In this document: positions 35,098-43,547 of the stretch, in pieces
Numbering within the stretch: position 1 is the stretch's first letter
How the letters are laid out: every line of letters begins with the position of its first letter
Assembly (NCBI GenBank): GCA_011389935.1
Contig: JAABTJ010000002.1
Coordinates: forward strand, 85,801 to 149,800
Length of the DNA: 64,000 bases
Direction: 5' to 3'
DNA from: Desulfobacteraceae bacterium
GTDB taxonomy: Bacteria > Desulfobacterota > Desulfobacteria > Desulfobacterales > Desulfosalsimonadaceae
Program-made: the position numbers and the translations under genes
The notes under the pieces: model-generated
What the model was told of the DNA's origin: nothing
The model's database searches: none
What the model saw: only the letters and a program-made list of their open reading frames with translations

Positions 35098-35757
35098 CTA
35101 CCAATCTTTTGCGTTGCGCACGGCGCCGAATTCGGATCCCGCATAGATCCGGGTCAGGGGGAAGAAAAACATGTGGCTCAACTTGGTAAACGGGATCAAT
35201 GCCAGAAGAAGCTCCCCGGAGAGCATGTGCAGCAGCGTGGCGATCTCGAATCCGGCCCACCCCCTGGCTGCCCAGAACCCGGTTGCAAAGGGGAGCACCA
35301 CCAGAAGGAGGATCAGGTAGTCGGCTGTTGAACTCAGATAGCGCACATCGGGCTGAACGATCCGGCGGACAAAAAAATAAACGCAGCTCAACAGGACAAT
35401 GACCGTCATCACCTGGGCAGCCATGCCCGAAAGCGTCCACCAGGAGATATCGAAGGACTCCTTGAATAAAATGATGTGCGCGAATAAAAACAGCGGCACA
35501 CCGATCAGGCAGATATGAAATGCAAAGGTTACGGTAGTCAGGATCGGCTGCTGCCGCATGCTCCGGCTGCCGAACGGGACAATCCAGTGAAGCATGGAGC
35601 GCATGGCGTAATAGGGGCTGAAATAAGCGTATACCACGTGATCCTTCTTACGGGCCTCCAGGAGAATGGCGGCCAGCCGGTATATGATTCCGCCGAAAAA
35701 AACAATAAAGGCGCCCCAGGCCAGCGGGCCCCGGGCGAGTGCGTAGATATCATACAT
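35098..35757 (-). CDS. tmcC: Tmc complex membrane subunit TmcC (cytochrome b-like)
   Basis: Integral membrane protein of 219 residues with about five or six helices, of the NarI/DsrM-like cytochrome b type expected to bind haem b and exchange electrons with menaquinone. Candidate haem ligands are the His in MRSMLHWIVP, FAFHICLIG, LFAHIILF, ATLLHMLSGE and KLSHMFFFP. It lies 12 nt after tmcD and 57 nt before tmcB. Confidence 0.88.
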   Translation of the reverse strand: MYDIYALARGPLAWGAFIVFFGGIIYRLAAILLEARKKDHVVYAYFSPYYAMRSMLHWIVPFGSRSMRQQPILTTVTFAFHICLIGVPLFLFAHIILFKESFDISWWTLSGMAAQVMTVIVLLSCVYFFVRRIVQPDVRYLSSTADYLILLLVVLPFATGFWAARGWAGFEIATLLHMLSGELLLALIPFTKLSHMFFFPLTRIYAGSEFGAVRNAKDW

Positions 35758-35769
35758 GACGGCCTCTTT

Positions 35770-37050
35770 TCATTTTCTCGGTAGTGATTCGGTCTCAAGG
35801 ATATGGCGGCAGTATTTCCCTTCGTCTTTCCCCGTGCCGATCCCCTTGACCAGGAGTTTTTTGCCATCCGGACTGAAAACGGGGTTCCATGCAACCGCAA
35901 AAGGAATGTCAAGGAGTTTCCCGTTGACCGCGATCGCATATTTTCCGTCTATTTCCACTTTTACCGCGACATCTTCTCCCCGGGGGGAAAAGACCGGGGG
36001 CCAGGCCCTGTCGAAGGGCGTCGGCCACGCCTTGCCGTCAAGTGCCACGTACCATTTTCCGTCGGTTTTCCCGAGGCATGCGATATGGCGGTTGTCCGGG
36101 CTGTAAACGGCGTCCATGACCAGTTCCTTGAACGTAAGGTCCCATGGCGTGTCATTTTCAGCGATTGTCCATTTGCCGTATGTTGGTGCGACAACGGCCG
36201 CGATGCTTTTGCCGTCGGTGCTGTAAAAGTGATGCCATAGCTGGGAGTAGCGCCTTTCCCAGAAAAGCTCGCCGTCTTTTGCCAGGCACCATTCGCCGGC
36301 CGACTTGACCGGCGCCGTAACGGAATTGTCGACCGGGTTGAACCGGGGGCGCCATATGGCGCTGAAGGAAGAGGGCCACATCTCGTCGTTGATGGCGATG
36401 GAGTAGTCGTACAGGCTGTGGCGCACTTCAACCGCAACGAGCCGGTTGTCCGGGTTGATATCGATTTCCCAGGCGTTGACGAATGCGTTTTTCCAGGCAA
36501 CCCCGTTGACCGCGACCGAGAAGCATCCTTTCTGGAACGCGTTGATATCGCCTTCCTTCACGGCCGTGGTCTGAACCACGGCGGCCAATGTCTCGCCGTT
36601 GCGGCTCACTGTCAGGTTGTTCATGGAGGAAAAGCCGGTCTCCCAGGGCGTGTCATCCAGAACGGCAAAATAGCTCCGGGCATTCTGGGCGGCAACGGCG
36701 ATGGCGCTGTTTGCCTTTGAAAACTGCATGTTCCATACAAATTCAAACCAGTTCTCCCAGGTGGCGCCGTCCACGGCGACGCTCCATTCGGCCGTGTCGG
36801 AAACCAGGGCCGCAGCCCGGTTGTCCGGTGAAAAACGCAGGGACCAGACCTTGTCGAACGTCTTCTCCCAGGGGGTCCCGTTGACGCAGACGGTATAACT
36901 TTCCTCTTCGGTTTTTACAATTGCCGCGATCTTTTCGCCGTCCGGACTGACATACGGCTCTTCAACCGCCGCGTAGCCGGATTGCCATTTTTCCAGATCC
37001 GCAACAATTTTTTTTCCCGGTGCCCAGTCCCATTCTTCCATGCTTTTCAT
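35770..37050 (-). CDS. tmcD: Tmc complex beta-propeller-like subunit TmcD
   Basis: Soluble protein of 426 residues from ATG 37050, chosen for GGGAG seven bases upstream; an ATG at 37095 is also in frame. It consists of about eight repeats of 45-50 residues, each with a W-x-x-x-F segment followed by FSPDxxxxA-like turns (for example VSPDGEKIAA, FSPDNRAAAL, YSPDNRHIAC, FSPDGKKLLV), which points to a WD40/YVTN-like propeller. No cofactor motif or signal peptide. In Desulfovibrio the fourth Tmc subunit is a tryptophan-rich repeat protein; the role is unknown. First gene of the tmc operon here. Confidence 0.82.
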   Translation of the reverse strand: MKSMEEWDWAPGKKIVADLEKWQSGYAAVEEPYVSPDGEKIAAIVKTEEESYTVCVNGTPWEKTFDKVWSLRFSPDNRAAALVSDTAEWSVAVDGATWENWFEFVWNMQFSKANSAIAVAAQNARSYFAVLDDTPWETGFSSMNNLTVSRNGETLAAVVQTTAVKEGDINAFQKGCFSVAVNGVAWKNAFVNAWEIDINPDNRLVAVEVRHSLYDYSIAINDEMWPSSFSAIWRPRFNPVDNSVTAPVKSAGEWCLAKDGELFWERRYSQLWHHFYSTDGKSIAAVVAPTYGKWTIAENDTPWDLTFKELVMDAVYSPDNRHIACLGKTDGKWYVALDGKAWPTPFDRAWPPVFSPRGEDVAVKVEIDGKYAIAVNGKLLDIPFAVAWNPVFSPDGKKLLVKGIGTGKDEGKYCRHILETESLPRK

Positions 37051-37260
37051 CGGCCGCTCCCGCCGGTCTCGATGCCTGTCATTCCCGGGCGGCATACGCC
37101 TACATAGGTCCGGGAAGCCCTGTGACCGGCCAGTTTATTGTGAATACGGTTGCAGAATTGCCTTATCGACATTCATATGCCAGTCTACATAAATGGCTCG
37201 CTGAAATCAAGGGTTGTTGTACGGACGGATTGTGCCGGCGATCATTGTCAAAAGAGATTC

Positions 37261-37938
37261 CTACACCAGCAGTGTGGCAAGAAGACCGGAAATGACAATT
37301 CCGTCAAAGGTGCCCGCCCCGCCGATGCTTGCAACCCCGGTTTCGATTTTTTTTATATCCTGGAGATGGAGCAGGTCCGCCCCGATGAGGGGGCCCAGCA
37401 CGCCGGCGCAAAAGGCAATCGGCGGAGCGAAATCCGGGATGAATACGATGGCGGCCAATGCCGCCACCAAAGGCGGGATAAAAGCGGGCAGCGCGATGCC
37501 CACTTCGGGGACCGGCTGCGCAAGCCGGTAACATACATACACATTCAACGCAATGGCCCCGCTTACCACGAGCAGGGCATACGGACTGTGAGAAAGAATG
37601 CGGATGATCTGGTAGCCGGCAAGGATGCACGGCACGATGCATCCGCCGAAATTAACGGCAATAATAGTATAGTTCTGTTTTTTCGGCGATTTTTTCAAGA
37701 TTCGGTTCATGCCGAAAAACGTCGGGGACGAATGGTCCAGGAAGCGGTCCTGCGGTATTTTGTGTATGGGAATATTGATCATGCCGCCGAGAAAAATGCC
37801 GAACGCGGCGATTACGGAAATTTCCGGGGAAAGGCCCAGTCGCGTCAGGGCGGAAAGCATGACTTCCGCCAGAAAGAGCGGGAGCAGAAACAGAAAAATG
37901 AAAAACAGCGCCAGTGGGAGACACCCTTGCGGCAGCAT
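37261..37938 (-). CDS. DUF1614 family membrane protein
   Basis: Integral membrane protein of 225 residues with six or seven hydrophobic stretches. The family hallmarks are GGMINIPIH, NFGGCIVPCILAGYQI and the C-terminal IGGAGTFDGIVISGLLATL. DUF1614 proteins are widespread in archaea and anaerobic bacteria and have no established function. It lies 210 nt upstream of tmcD on the same strand; cotranscription is possible but unproven. Confidence 0.8.
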   Translation of the reverse strand: MLPQGCLPLALFFIFLFLLPLFLAEVMLSALTRLGLSPEISVIAAFGIFLGGMINIPIHKIPQDRFLDHSSPTFFGMNRILKKSPKKQNYTIIAVNFGGCIVPCILAGYQIIRILSHSPYALLVVSGAIALNVYVCYRLAQPVPEVGIALPAFIPPLVAALAAIVFIPDFAPPIAFCAGVLGPLIGADLLHLQDIKKIETGVASIGGAGTFDGIVISGLLATLLV

Positions 37939-38042
37939 CGGATACCTGACCTTTCTTTAGAATCGGGTGCAGAACAAAAGAACTAACGATAAAAATAACA
38001 CAGTGCCGTGGCGAAAACCAGAAAATTTCCTTTTGGCCGTTT

Positions 38043-41000
38043 TTACAAACCGTACTCCGCGCGTTCGATCAACTCCTTCTGCAGATCGCTGTTCAGGGTG
38101 ACGAAATAGGCATTGTATCCCGAGATCCGCACGAGAAGGTTGCGGTAGTTCTCCGGATGCGCCATGGCGTCTTTCAGCGTCTCGGAGGTGACCACGTTCA
38201 TTTGCATCTGCATCCCCCCCATGTCGAAGTAGGTCTTTACATAGGAAAACATGCGCTCGATGATGTTTTCGCGCCGGTCATCCCCCCCGGGCACCACCTT
38301 GACGTTGAAAGCGATGTTGTTGTTCATGTGGCGGGGGTTGAGCCGGGCGACGTCCCGGATGTTGTCGAGCAGGTTGGCCGACGCGTGAGGCTCCGGCGTC
38401 AGACCCGGGGTAAAGGGTTTTCCGGCCAGCTTTCCGGATGGGAGCGCACCGCTCAATGTGCCGTAGATGACATGATTGGACATGGACCAGAAGCCGGCCG
38501 TATACGGCCCGCCCCGGTAGTTGGTATGGCTTTTGTAGCGGTCATGGGCGAACCGGGTGACCCGGTCGGCCATTTCCACGGCCTCGTCACTCCCCGATCC
38601 GAACAGGGGGACTTTTTTGGTTACCATGGCATACAGCGCCGGGTCGTTTGCAAAGTTGTCGTCCACGGCTTTTTTCAGCTCCGCAAAGCCGACGCGATTG
38701 TCCTCGAAAACCAGCTTCTTGATCACCATCAGGGAGTCGGTCACATCGGCCAGGCCGATACAGGCCGCACCGGACGAATTGTACCTGGCGCCGCCGTGGG
38801 TGACATCTTTCCCCTTTTCAATGCAGTCTCCGATGAGCGACGAGAGCAGGGGCGTGGGGCGGATATACTGGTGGGCAATACCCAGCATGTTGTTGTATTC
38901 GACGGACTGATCGATGAGGAATCCGAACTGTTCGCAAAACGCGTCGAAAAACCGGTCGAATGTTTTGAAGTCGCCCTTCTCCACTGCGCCCGTATCCGGA
39001 CCGATCTTCCATTTCATCAGGGGGTGGTATCCATCGTGGATGGCCATCTCCAGTGCGGCCACCATGTTGAGCATCTGGAAGTTGGTGTGTCCGATATGAC
39101 GGCCAGACAGGGTGGGCTCCACGCAGCCGGTGGCCGACCAGTTGCGAAGGTCTTCCGGCGCGTAGTTGAATTCTTCAAGAGAGGTCATCACGGCTGCATC
39201 ATTGTGCAGGGACGGGGTGGCGGCGGTGATGAGATTGACCTCGCAGAGGCGCTTCAGATAGGCGTCGCTGTTGATGCCGGGATGGAAACGGGCATTGACG
39301 TTGGGGTCCCGGATGGAAAGCATTTCGGTGACCTTGAGGAAGATATAGGTCATGTCGCATACCGCGTCGGTTCCCTGGGGGGTGACCCCGCCCAGGGTGA
39401 TGGCCTGGTCCGAGGAGCTCCCCCCGAAATACCAGTTGGCCAGGTCCGGGGTCAGGGGAAGGTGGTCCGTGCAGCGCATGTAAAAGCAGGCCACCATCTC
39501 GATGGCATGGGTGATATAGTCCTGCCGCTGCTTCTCTGTCTCCAGGGCCGCCATGTCGGCTTCGAAATAGGGTTGCAGCCACTGATCCAGGCGACCCAGG
39601 GAAAGGCCGGCATTGGTATTTTCCATGTGCAGACCGATCCACGTGATCCAGATGGCGTTTACGGCTTCATCCAGGGTGCGGGCCGGTTGGGCGGGCACCT
39701 GCCGGCAGATATTCGCCAGGTGCGCCAGTTCCGCTTTCCTTTTGGGTTCCGTTTCCGCAGCGGCGTCCGTCTCGGCCTGGCTGGCAAGGTTCTCGCCGTA
39801 GGCGACCAGCCCTTCCAGGCACAGGGCCATGGCTTCCAACACCGTTTTCTGCGTACCGGTGTCATCTTCGGATGCAGCCTGCTGCCCCCGGATTTCATCG
39901 ATGATTCCTTTCGCCCCCAGGCGGAGGATTTTTGGGAAATCCGGGATCGTATGCGACAGCGCGGCCTGTTTCCATATGAAATAAACGGCAAAGCGTTCGT
40001 CAATGGCCTGGCACAGGGGGCTGCCGTACTTCTCCCGGACCCATTCCTTGAAATTGCGGTGGATCCAGTAGGGAAAGATCTCCTTGTGAAGGAGGTCCAC
40101 GGTCTCCCTGTCAATGCCGTAGGGGTTGAGACAGCGGTGGGGCACGGTCAACAGTTCGCTCCAGATCATGGTGCCGTGGCTGTCCGGGTAGACCACGACC
40201 CCGATTTCTTTGGTGGTCGTTGTGCCGGCGATCAGGTCGTTTTTCCGGATAATGGGCCTTCGGTTTTCCATCAAATACTTGAAGGCATAAGCCTGCCGCA
40301 GCTCCGGCATCCAGGGATCGCCATTGCCGTCGGTTTCAAAGCCGTTTTGTTTGTACCAGTCGGTCACCAGCCGGGGACGTTCCGGGCAGACCTCGGCCGT
40401 TACCGTGAAATGGGTCTCCAGGAAGCTTCCGATGCGGGGAAAATCGGCCAGACTGTAGTCGGACAGGTACGGGTCGGCCAGGTACCTGACGCCGGGATCG
40501 CGGCTTTCGGCCCGCATCCGGGAGACGCTGCGCCGCCGGAGTTCGTCACTGAAAGCGGTGTTTGCCGTGGGGGATGATTTTTGAAGCGCTTTCCTGGAAT
40601 CGTTTTTTTCCCTGGCCATGAGTTTTTTTTGTTTTTTATGGAGCAGCAGGGACAGATAGAAGAAAAACAGGTTCATATAGGACTGGTTGCCGACGGTTCG
40701 CAAATCGCTTTTCATGAGCATGAAAATCTGCTCGGTGGGGGTGGCCTGCAGCAGCTTCCGGACGGCCCCGTCGGATGCAAAAATCAGCGTGATATCGCAG
40801 TCTGCCGGTATCTCCCGAAGGACCCGCACTTTTCCCTCCCGGAAGCGGACAGCGGTTGCCACGGACCCGCTTTCAGTCCGAATCCCCACGGTAAAGTCAA
40901 ACCATCCGCTGTCGGTTTTCAAATACCGCCGCAGGCCAGGGCGGAAATTGAAACTGGCGGCCACGGTGTGAAGCAGCGTCCTGACCAGAAGATGGATCAG

Positions 41001-41060
41001 GCTCTTGGTCGATTTTTCCCCGGTGTGCAGGGGCGCGGCAGGGTCGGTTTTGAAAAGCAT
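38043..41060 (-). CDS. Glycyl-radical enzyme (eliminase type) with N-terminal SCP2-like domain
   Basis: 1005 residues from ATG 41060 (AGGAGGAA six bases upstream), about 200 more than typical glycyl-radical enzymes. The C-terminal radical motif is VRISGYNAYF with Gly981. The thiyl-radical Cys646 lies in SATGCVEPTLSG; the GCVEP form, with Glu648 as base, is shared with glycerol/diol dehydratase, choline TMA-lyase and isethionate lyase, rather than pyruvate formate-lyase. Residues about 20-140 form an extension resembling the sterol carrier protein 2 fold (CDITLIFASDGAVRKLL, FMLMKSDLRTVGN), followed by a Lys-rich linker. The activase gene precedes it by 19 nt. Substrate is unknown; the SCP2-like part suggests a lipidic or otherwise hydrophobic one. 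A pyruvate formate-lyase function is unlikely. Confidence 0.88.
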   Translation of the reverse strand: MLFKTDPAAPLHTGEKSTKSLIHLLVRTLLHTVAASFNFRPGLRRYLKTDSGWFDFTVGIRTESGSVATAVRFREGKVRVLREIPADCDITLIFASDGAVRKLLQATPTEQIFMLMKSDLRTVGNQSYMNLFFFYLSLLLHKKQKKLMAREKNDSRKALQKSSPTANTAFSDELRRRSVSRMRAESRDPGVRYLADPYLSDYSLADFPRIGSFLETHFTVTAEVCPERPRLVTDWYKQNGFETDGNGDPWMPELRQAYAFKYLMENRRPIIRKNDLIAGTTTTKEIGVVVYPDSHGTMIWSELLTVPHRCLNPYGIDRETVDLLHKEIFPYWIHRNFKEWVREKYGSPLCQAIDERFAVYFIWKQAALSHTIPDFPKILRLGAKGIIDEIRGQQAASEDDTGTQKTVLEAMALCLEGLVAYGENLASQAETDAAAETEPKRKAELAHLANICRQVPAQPARTLDEAVNAIWITWIGLHMENTNAGLSLGRLDQWLQPYFEADMAALETEKQRQDYITHAIEMVACFYMRCTDHLPLTPDLANWYFGGSSSDQAITLGGVTPQGTDAVCDMTYIFLKVTEMLSIRDPNVNARFHPGINSDAYLKRLCEVNLITAATPSLHNDAAVMTSLEEFNYAPEDLRNWSATGCVEPTLSGRHIGHTNFQMLNMVAALEMAIHDGYHPLMKWKIGPDTGAVEKGDFKTFDRFFDAFCEQFGFLIDQSVEYNNMLGIAHQYIRPTPLLSSLIGDCIEKGKDVTHGGARYNSSGAACIGLADVTDSLMVIKKLVFEDNRVGFAELKKAVDDNFANDPALYAMVTKKVPLFGSGSDEAVEMADRVTRFAHDRYKSHTNYRGGPYTAGFWSMSNHVIYGTLSGALPSGKLAGKPFTPGLTPEPHASANLLDNIRDVARLNPRHMNNNIAFNVKVVPGGDDRRENIIERMFSYVKTYFDMGGMQMQMNVVTSETLKDAMAHPENYRNLLVRISGYNAYFVTLNSDLQKELIERAEYGL

Positions 41061-41079
41061 GGTCTTCCTCCTGTTTTTT

Positions 41080-41997
41080 TTACCCGGTCCGTATTCCGGC
41101 CGCCTCGAATACCTCCCGGCATTCTTTCGCAACGGTATTGTCGAGCCATTTGTCCATGGCAGGGGAGCCGTCCGTATCCGGCGGCACCCCGATTTTGCGG
41201 TTTTTTTCCTGCCAGAGCGGGTGGTACGGGAGCAGGCGTGCCTCGCTGACGCCGCATTCCTTCAGGAAATCCGCAATGGCACGGATATTGTCCGGCGTAT
41301 CGGTAATGCCCGGGATCAGGGGCGTGCGAGGAATCACGGGGATTCCGCCTTCCCGTGCCCGGGCGTGCAATGCCTTGAAGTTGGCCAGTATGGTTGTATT
41401 GGAAACCCCGCAGTAACGGGCATGGGCCCGGGGATCAAACAGCTTGATATCAAAATAGATGATGTCCAGCATGGGATAGAGCAGACGGTTGAATCGGTCC
41501 AGGTCGAAAAGGCCGCATGTTTCCAGAAGCGTGTGAATGCCCCGGTCCTTAAGCGCATGCAGAAGCGCTCCGGTGAAATCCATGAACATCGCGGGTTCGC
41601 CGCCGGAAAGCGTCACCCCGCCGCCGGAGGTGTCATAGAAAGGCTTGTCCCGAGTCACAAGGTTCAATATTTCATCAACGCCCATCGCCTCCCCGATGCG
41701 GGAGAGCGCGCCCGACGGGCAGGCGTCTGCGCACGTAAAACAAAATGTGCAGGCCGACCGGTCGATAAAAAAGGAATTGTCCCGCGACAGGGCGTTTTCC
41801 GGGCAGACGCCCATGCAGGTGTCGCAGCCGACGCAGACGGCCGCATCAAACCCGATTTCCGCGTCGATCCGCTTTCCTTCCGGGTTGTGGCACCATGTGC
41901 AGGAAAGGGGGCAGCCTTTGAAAAAGATCACCGATCGGATGCCCGGGCCGTCGTCCAGGGCGTTTCCCTTGATTTCGAGTATCAGCGGATGCGTCAT
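41080..41997 (-). CDS. Glycyl-radical enzyme activating enzyme (radical SAM)
   Basis: Radical SAM protein of 305 residues that generates the glycyl radical on its partner. The AdoMet cluster motif is CPLSCTWCHNPEG (Cys about 30, 34, 37). An inserted ferredoxin domain has two [4Fe-4S] motifs, CVGCDTCMGVCP and CTFCFTCADACP, as in activases of glycerol dehydratase, CutC and HpdB but not of PFL. GGVTLSGGEPA and the LLPYHPLW segment are conserved. It overlaps the TetR gene by four bases and is followed by the glycyl-radical enzyme, which identifies the pair. Confidence 0.94.
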   Translation of the reverse strand: MTHPLILEIKGNALDDGPGIRSVIFFKGCPLSCTWCHNPEGKRIDAEIGFDAAVCVGCDTCMGVCPENALSRDNSFFIDRSACTFCFTCADACPSGALSRIGEAMGVDEILNLVTRDKPFYDTSGGGVTLSGGEPAMFMDFTGALLHALKDRGIHTLLETCGLFDLDRFNRLLYPMLDIIYFDIKLFDPRAHARYCGVSNTTILANFKALHARAREGGIPVIPRTPLIPGITDTPDNIRAIADFLKECGVSEARLLPYHPLWQEKNRKIGVPPDTDGSPAMDKWLDNTVAKECREVFEAAGIRTG

Positions 41998-42671
41998 GAA
42001 CGTCTTTCCGGTGGGTTTTTTTCGCGGAGGCCCGCGGCCGCGCGGAAATTTGCCAGTAGGTTTTCAATCAGCCGGTCTTTGAGCGCCAGCGGTGTTTCGT
42101 GCATATAGTCGAGCAGGGTGTTGTTTACGCCGGCGATATACCCGTGGGCCTGGGACCAGAACTGGATCATCAGGAAGCGGGCCTCCTCCTCCGTCAGCGG
42201 CCGCCTGCCGTCTGCACACAGGCGAATGGTGTCGATAAACAGCCGGGAGACGCGGAGTGCGGCATCGAGTTCCAGCCATGCTGCGGGCTCCATCTCCGTC
42301 CCCACGTAGTCGCGGAACTTGGGCACGTGCCAGGTGAACATCAGGTTGTACAGGTTGGCGTGGGTCAGGCCGAAGTCCACGTATTCGCGGCACATGGCCG
42401 CAATTTTGTCCATGGGGTCGCGGTGCGCGGCATTGGCCGCGGCGCATCGTTCGTACAGGGTCTCAAAGCCGCGGGTCAGGATGGCCAAATACATCTCATC
42501 CTTGTTTCGGAAATAGTTGTAGATGGTCTTGGCGGCAATGTCCAGGCGGATCGCGAGCTTGCGCATGCTGAACCCCTTGTACCCCGCCTCTGCGATAAGG
42601 TCAATGGCCCGGTTGAGCATGTCTTCGCGGATGGCTTCAATTTCTTCGGGCTTGCGCTGTGAAGGGGGCAT
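41994..42671 (-). CDS. TetR/AcrR-family transcriptional regulator
   Basis: 225 residues. The N-terminal helix-turn-helix reads AIDLIAEAGYKGFSMRKLA and DIAAKTIYNYFRNKDEMYLAI (about residues 18-62), a clear TetR DNA-binding domain; the C-terminal ligand domain is divergent. It is the first gene of the TetR-activase-GRE operon and divergent from the DUF2889 gene. A palindromic site in the intergenic region is the probable operator, so it would sense a metabolite of this pathway and control both directions. Confidence 0.9.
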   Translation of the reverse strand: MPPSQRKPEEIEAIREDMLNRAIDLIAEAGYKGFSMRKLAIRLDIAAKTIYNYFRNKDEMYLAILTRGFETLYERCAAANAAHRDPMDKIAAMCREYVDFGLTHANLYNLMFTWHVPKFRDYVGTEMEPAAWLELDAALRVSRLFIDTIRLCADGRRPLTEEEARFLMIQFWSQAHGYIAGVNNTLLDYMHETPLALKDRLIENLLANFRAAAGLREKNPPERRS

Positions 42672-42706
42672 GTCTGTTCCCCGGCGGTAAAAATTTGTTC
42701 AATGCC

Positions 42707-42725
42707 GTTACGGTAACAGTGTTAC
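42707..42725. promoter_or_regulatory. Probable TetR operator, two overlapping palindromes
   Basis: GTTAC-G-GTAAC (42707-42717) and GTAACA-G-TGTTAC (42713-42725) are perfect odd palindromes that share GTAAC. They start 36 bases upstream of the TetR start codon in the TetR/DUF2889 intergenic region, the usual place for such an operator. Confidence 0.65.
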
Positions 42726-42797
42726 TTTCAAATGTCAACCGGTGGAACCGATAGGTGCGTCAAGTGTGCGGCAATTTCCGGTGAAAAGACGGGAAAG

Positions 42798-42826
42798 TTG
42801 ACAAAAAAGAGCGATTGTTCTAGAGT
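42798..42826 (+). promoter_or_regulatory. Promoter of the DUF2889 gene
   Basis: TTGACA (42798-42803) and TAGAGT (42821-42826) with a 17-bp spacer. Transcription would start near 42833, ruling out the ATG at 42827 as the start codon and supporting the one at 42914. Confidence 0.55.
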
Positions 42827-42913
42827 GTGCCGGTACCTTCCCTGATGAGGGATATGCCGGGAAAACGGACGCAGTACATTCTCCCACCTTCAATGTATAA
42901 GGACTGCATAACG

Positions 42914-43462
42914 ATGAGCACTGATCATTATCGGGACCGGCCCATTCATGCCCGCGGGATCGAAATCAATACCTATGAATATGATGCAACCGCGGTACTG
43001 GTGGAAGGGCGCCTTACCGACAACCGGTTTTGCACGACGTATTATCTCAGCGGTGAGGCCCGGCCGCCGGGCGTGGTTCATGACATGATCATCCGGATGG
43101 TGGTGCGGGGGGCGGACCTGGTAATCGAATCCATTGACGTGGAAATGAAAAGCATTCCCCGCCAGGAATGTATTGAAACAAAAGATTCCCTTGCGCCGGT
43201 CGTCGGCATGAAAATCCGCTCCGGTTTTACGGAGCGGGTAAAGGCGAAGGTGGGAGGCGTCAAGGGGTGCACACACCTGGTGGCCCTGCTTCTGACAATG
43301 GCCCCGGCAGCGATTCAGGGCGCATGGGCCACCATGGCCCGGCATCCCCTGGACATGGATGCTTTTGGGGGCACGGCCCTGAAGATTCTCGAAAATACCT
43401 GCCGGGTCTGGCGGTCGGACGGCCCCTCCATGGAAGCGCTGCGGGAAAAGATCGGCGAGTAG
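42914..43462 (+). CDS. DUF2889 domain-containing protein
   Basis: 182 residues from ATG 42914 (AAGGA ten bases upstream; ATG 42893 is an alternative). The sequence fits the DUF2889 family throughout: RPIHARGIEINTYEYD at the start, VEGRLTDNR, PPGVVHDMIIRMVV and the C-terminal VKGCTHLVALLLTMAPAAIQG with its conserved Cys/His. No signal peptide or membrane segment. The biochemical function of the family is not established to my knowledge. Divergence from the TetR-activase-GRE operon, sharing an operator region, suggests a role in the same pathway, perhaps binding its hydrophobic substrate; that is inference. Confidence 0.82.
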   Translation: MSTDHYRDRPIHARGIEINTYEYDATAVLVEGRLTDNRFCTTYYLSGEARPPGVVHDMIIRMVVRGADLVIESIDVEMKSIPRQECIETKDSLAPVVGMKIRSGFTERVKAKVGGVKGCTHLVALLLTMAPAAIQGAWATMARHPLDMDAFGGTALKILENTCRVWRSDGPSMEALREKIGE

Positions 43463-43507
43463 GAGCCGTCCGTCCGGTACAATATTTCTTTATTGAATAA
43501 GTAATGG

Positions 43508-43541
43508 GTCGGGCATGAGGGGTAACCCGCCCCTGACCGAC
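43508..43541. terminator. Possible bidirectional terminator hairpin
   Basis: GTCGG...GGGG pairs with CCCC...CCGAC with an asymmetric internal loop. It lies between the convergent DUF2889 and binding-protein genes, and runs up to the stop of the latter. No clear T-run is present, so support is weak. Confidence 0.25.
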
Positions 43542-43547
43542 GCCCTG

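Noticed and set aside
38157..40577. 806-codon open frame on the plus strand
   Set aside because: It is antisense to the glycyl-radical enzyme and arises from GC-rich codon bias. The minus strand has intact motifs and a Shine-Dalgarno.
38043..41060. Pyruvate formate-lyase
   Set aside because: PFL has two adjacent active-site Cys; this protein has GCVEP with a Glu, and its activase carries the extra ferredoxin domain of the eliminase group.
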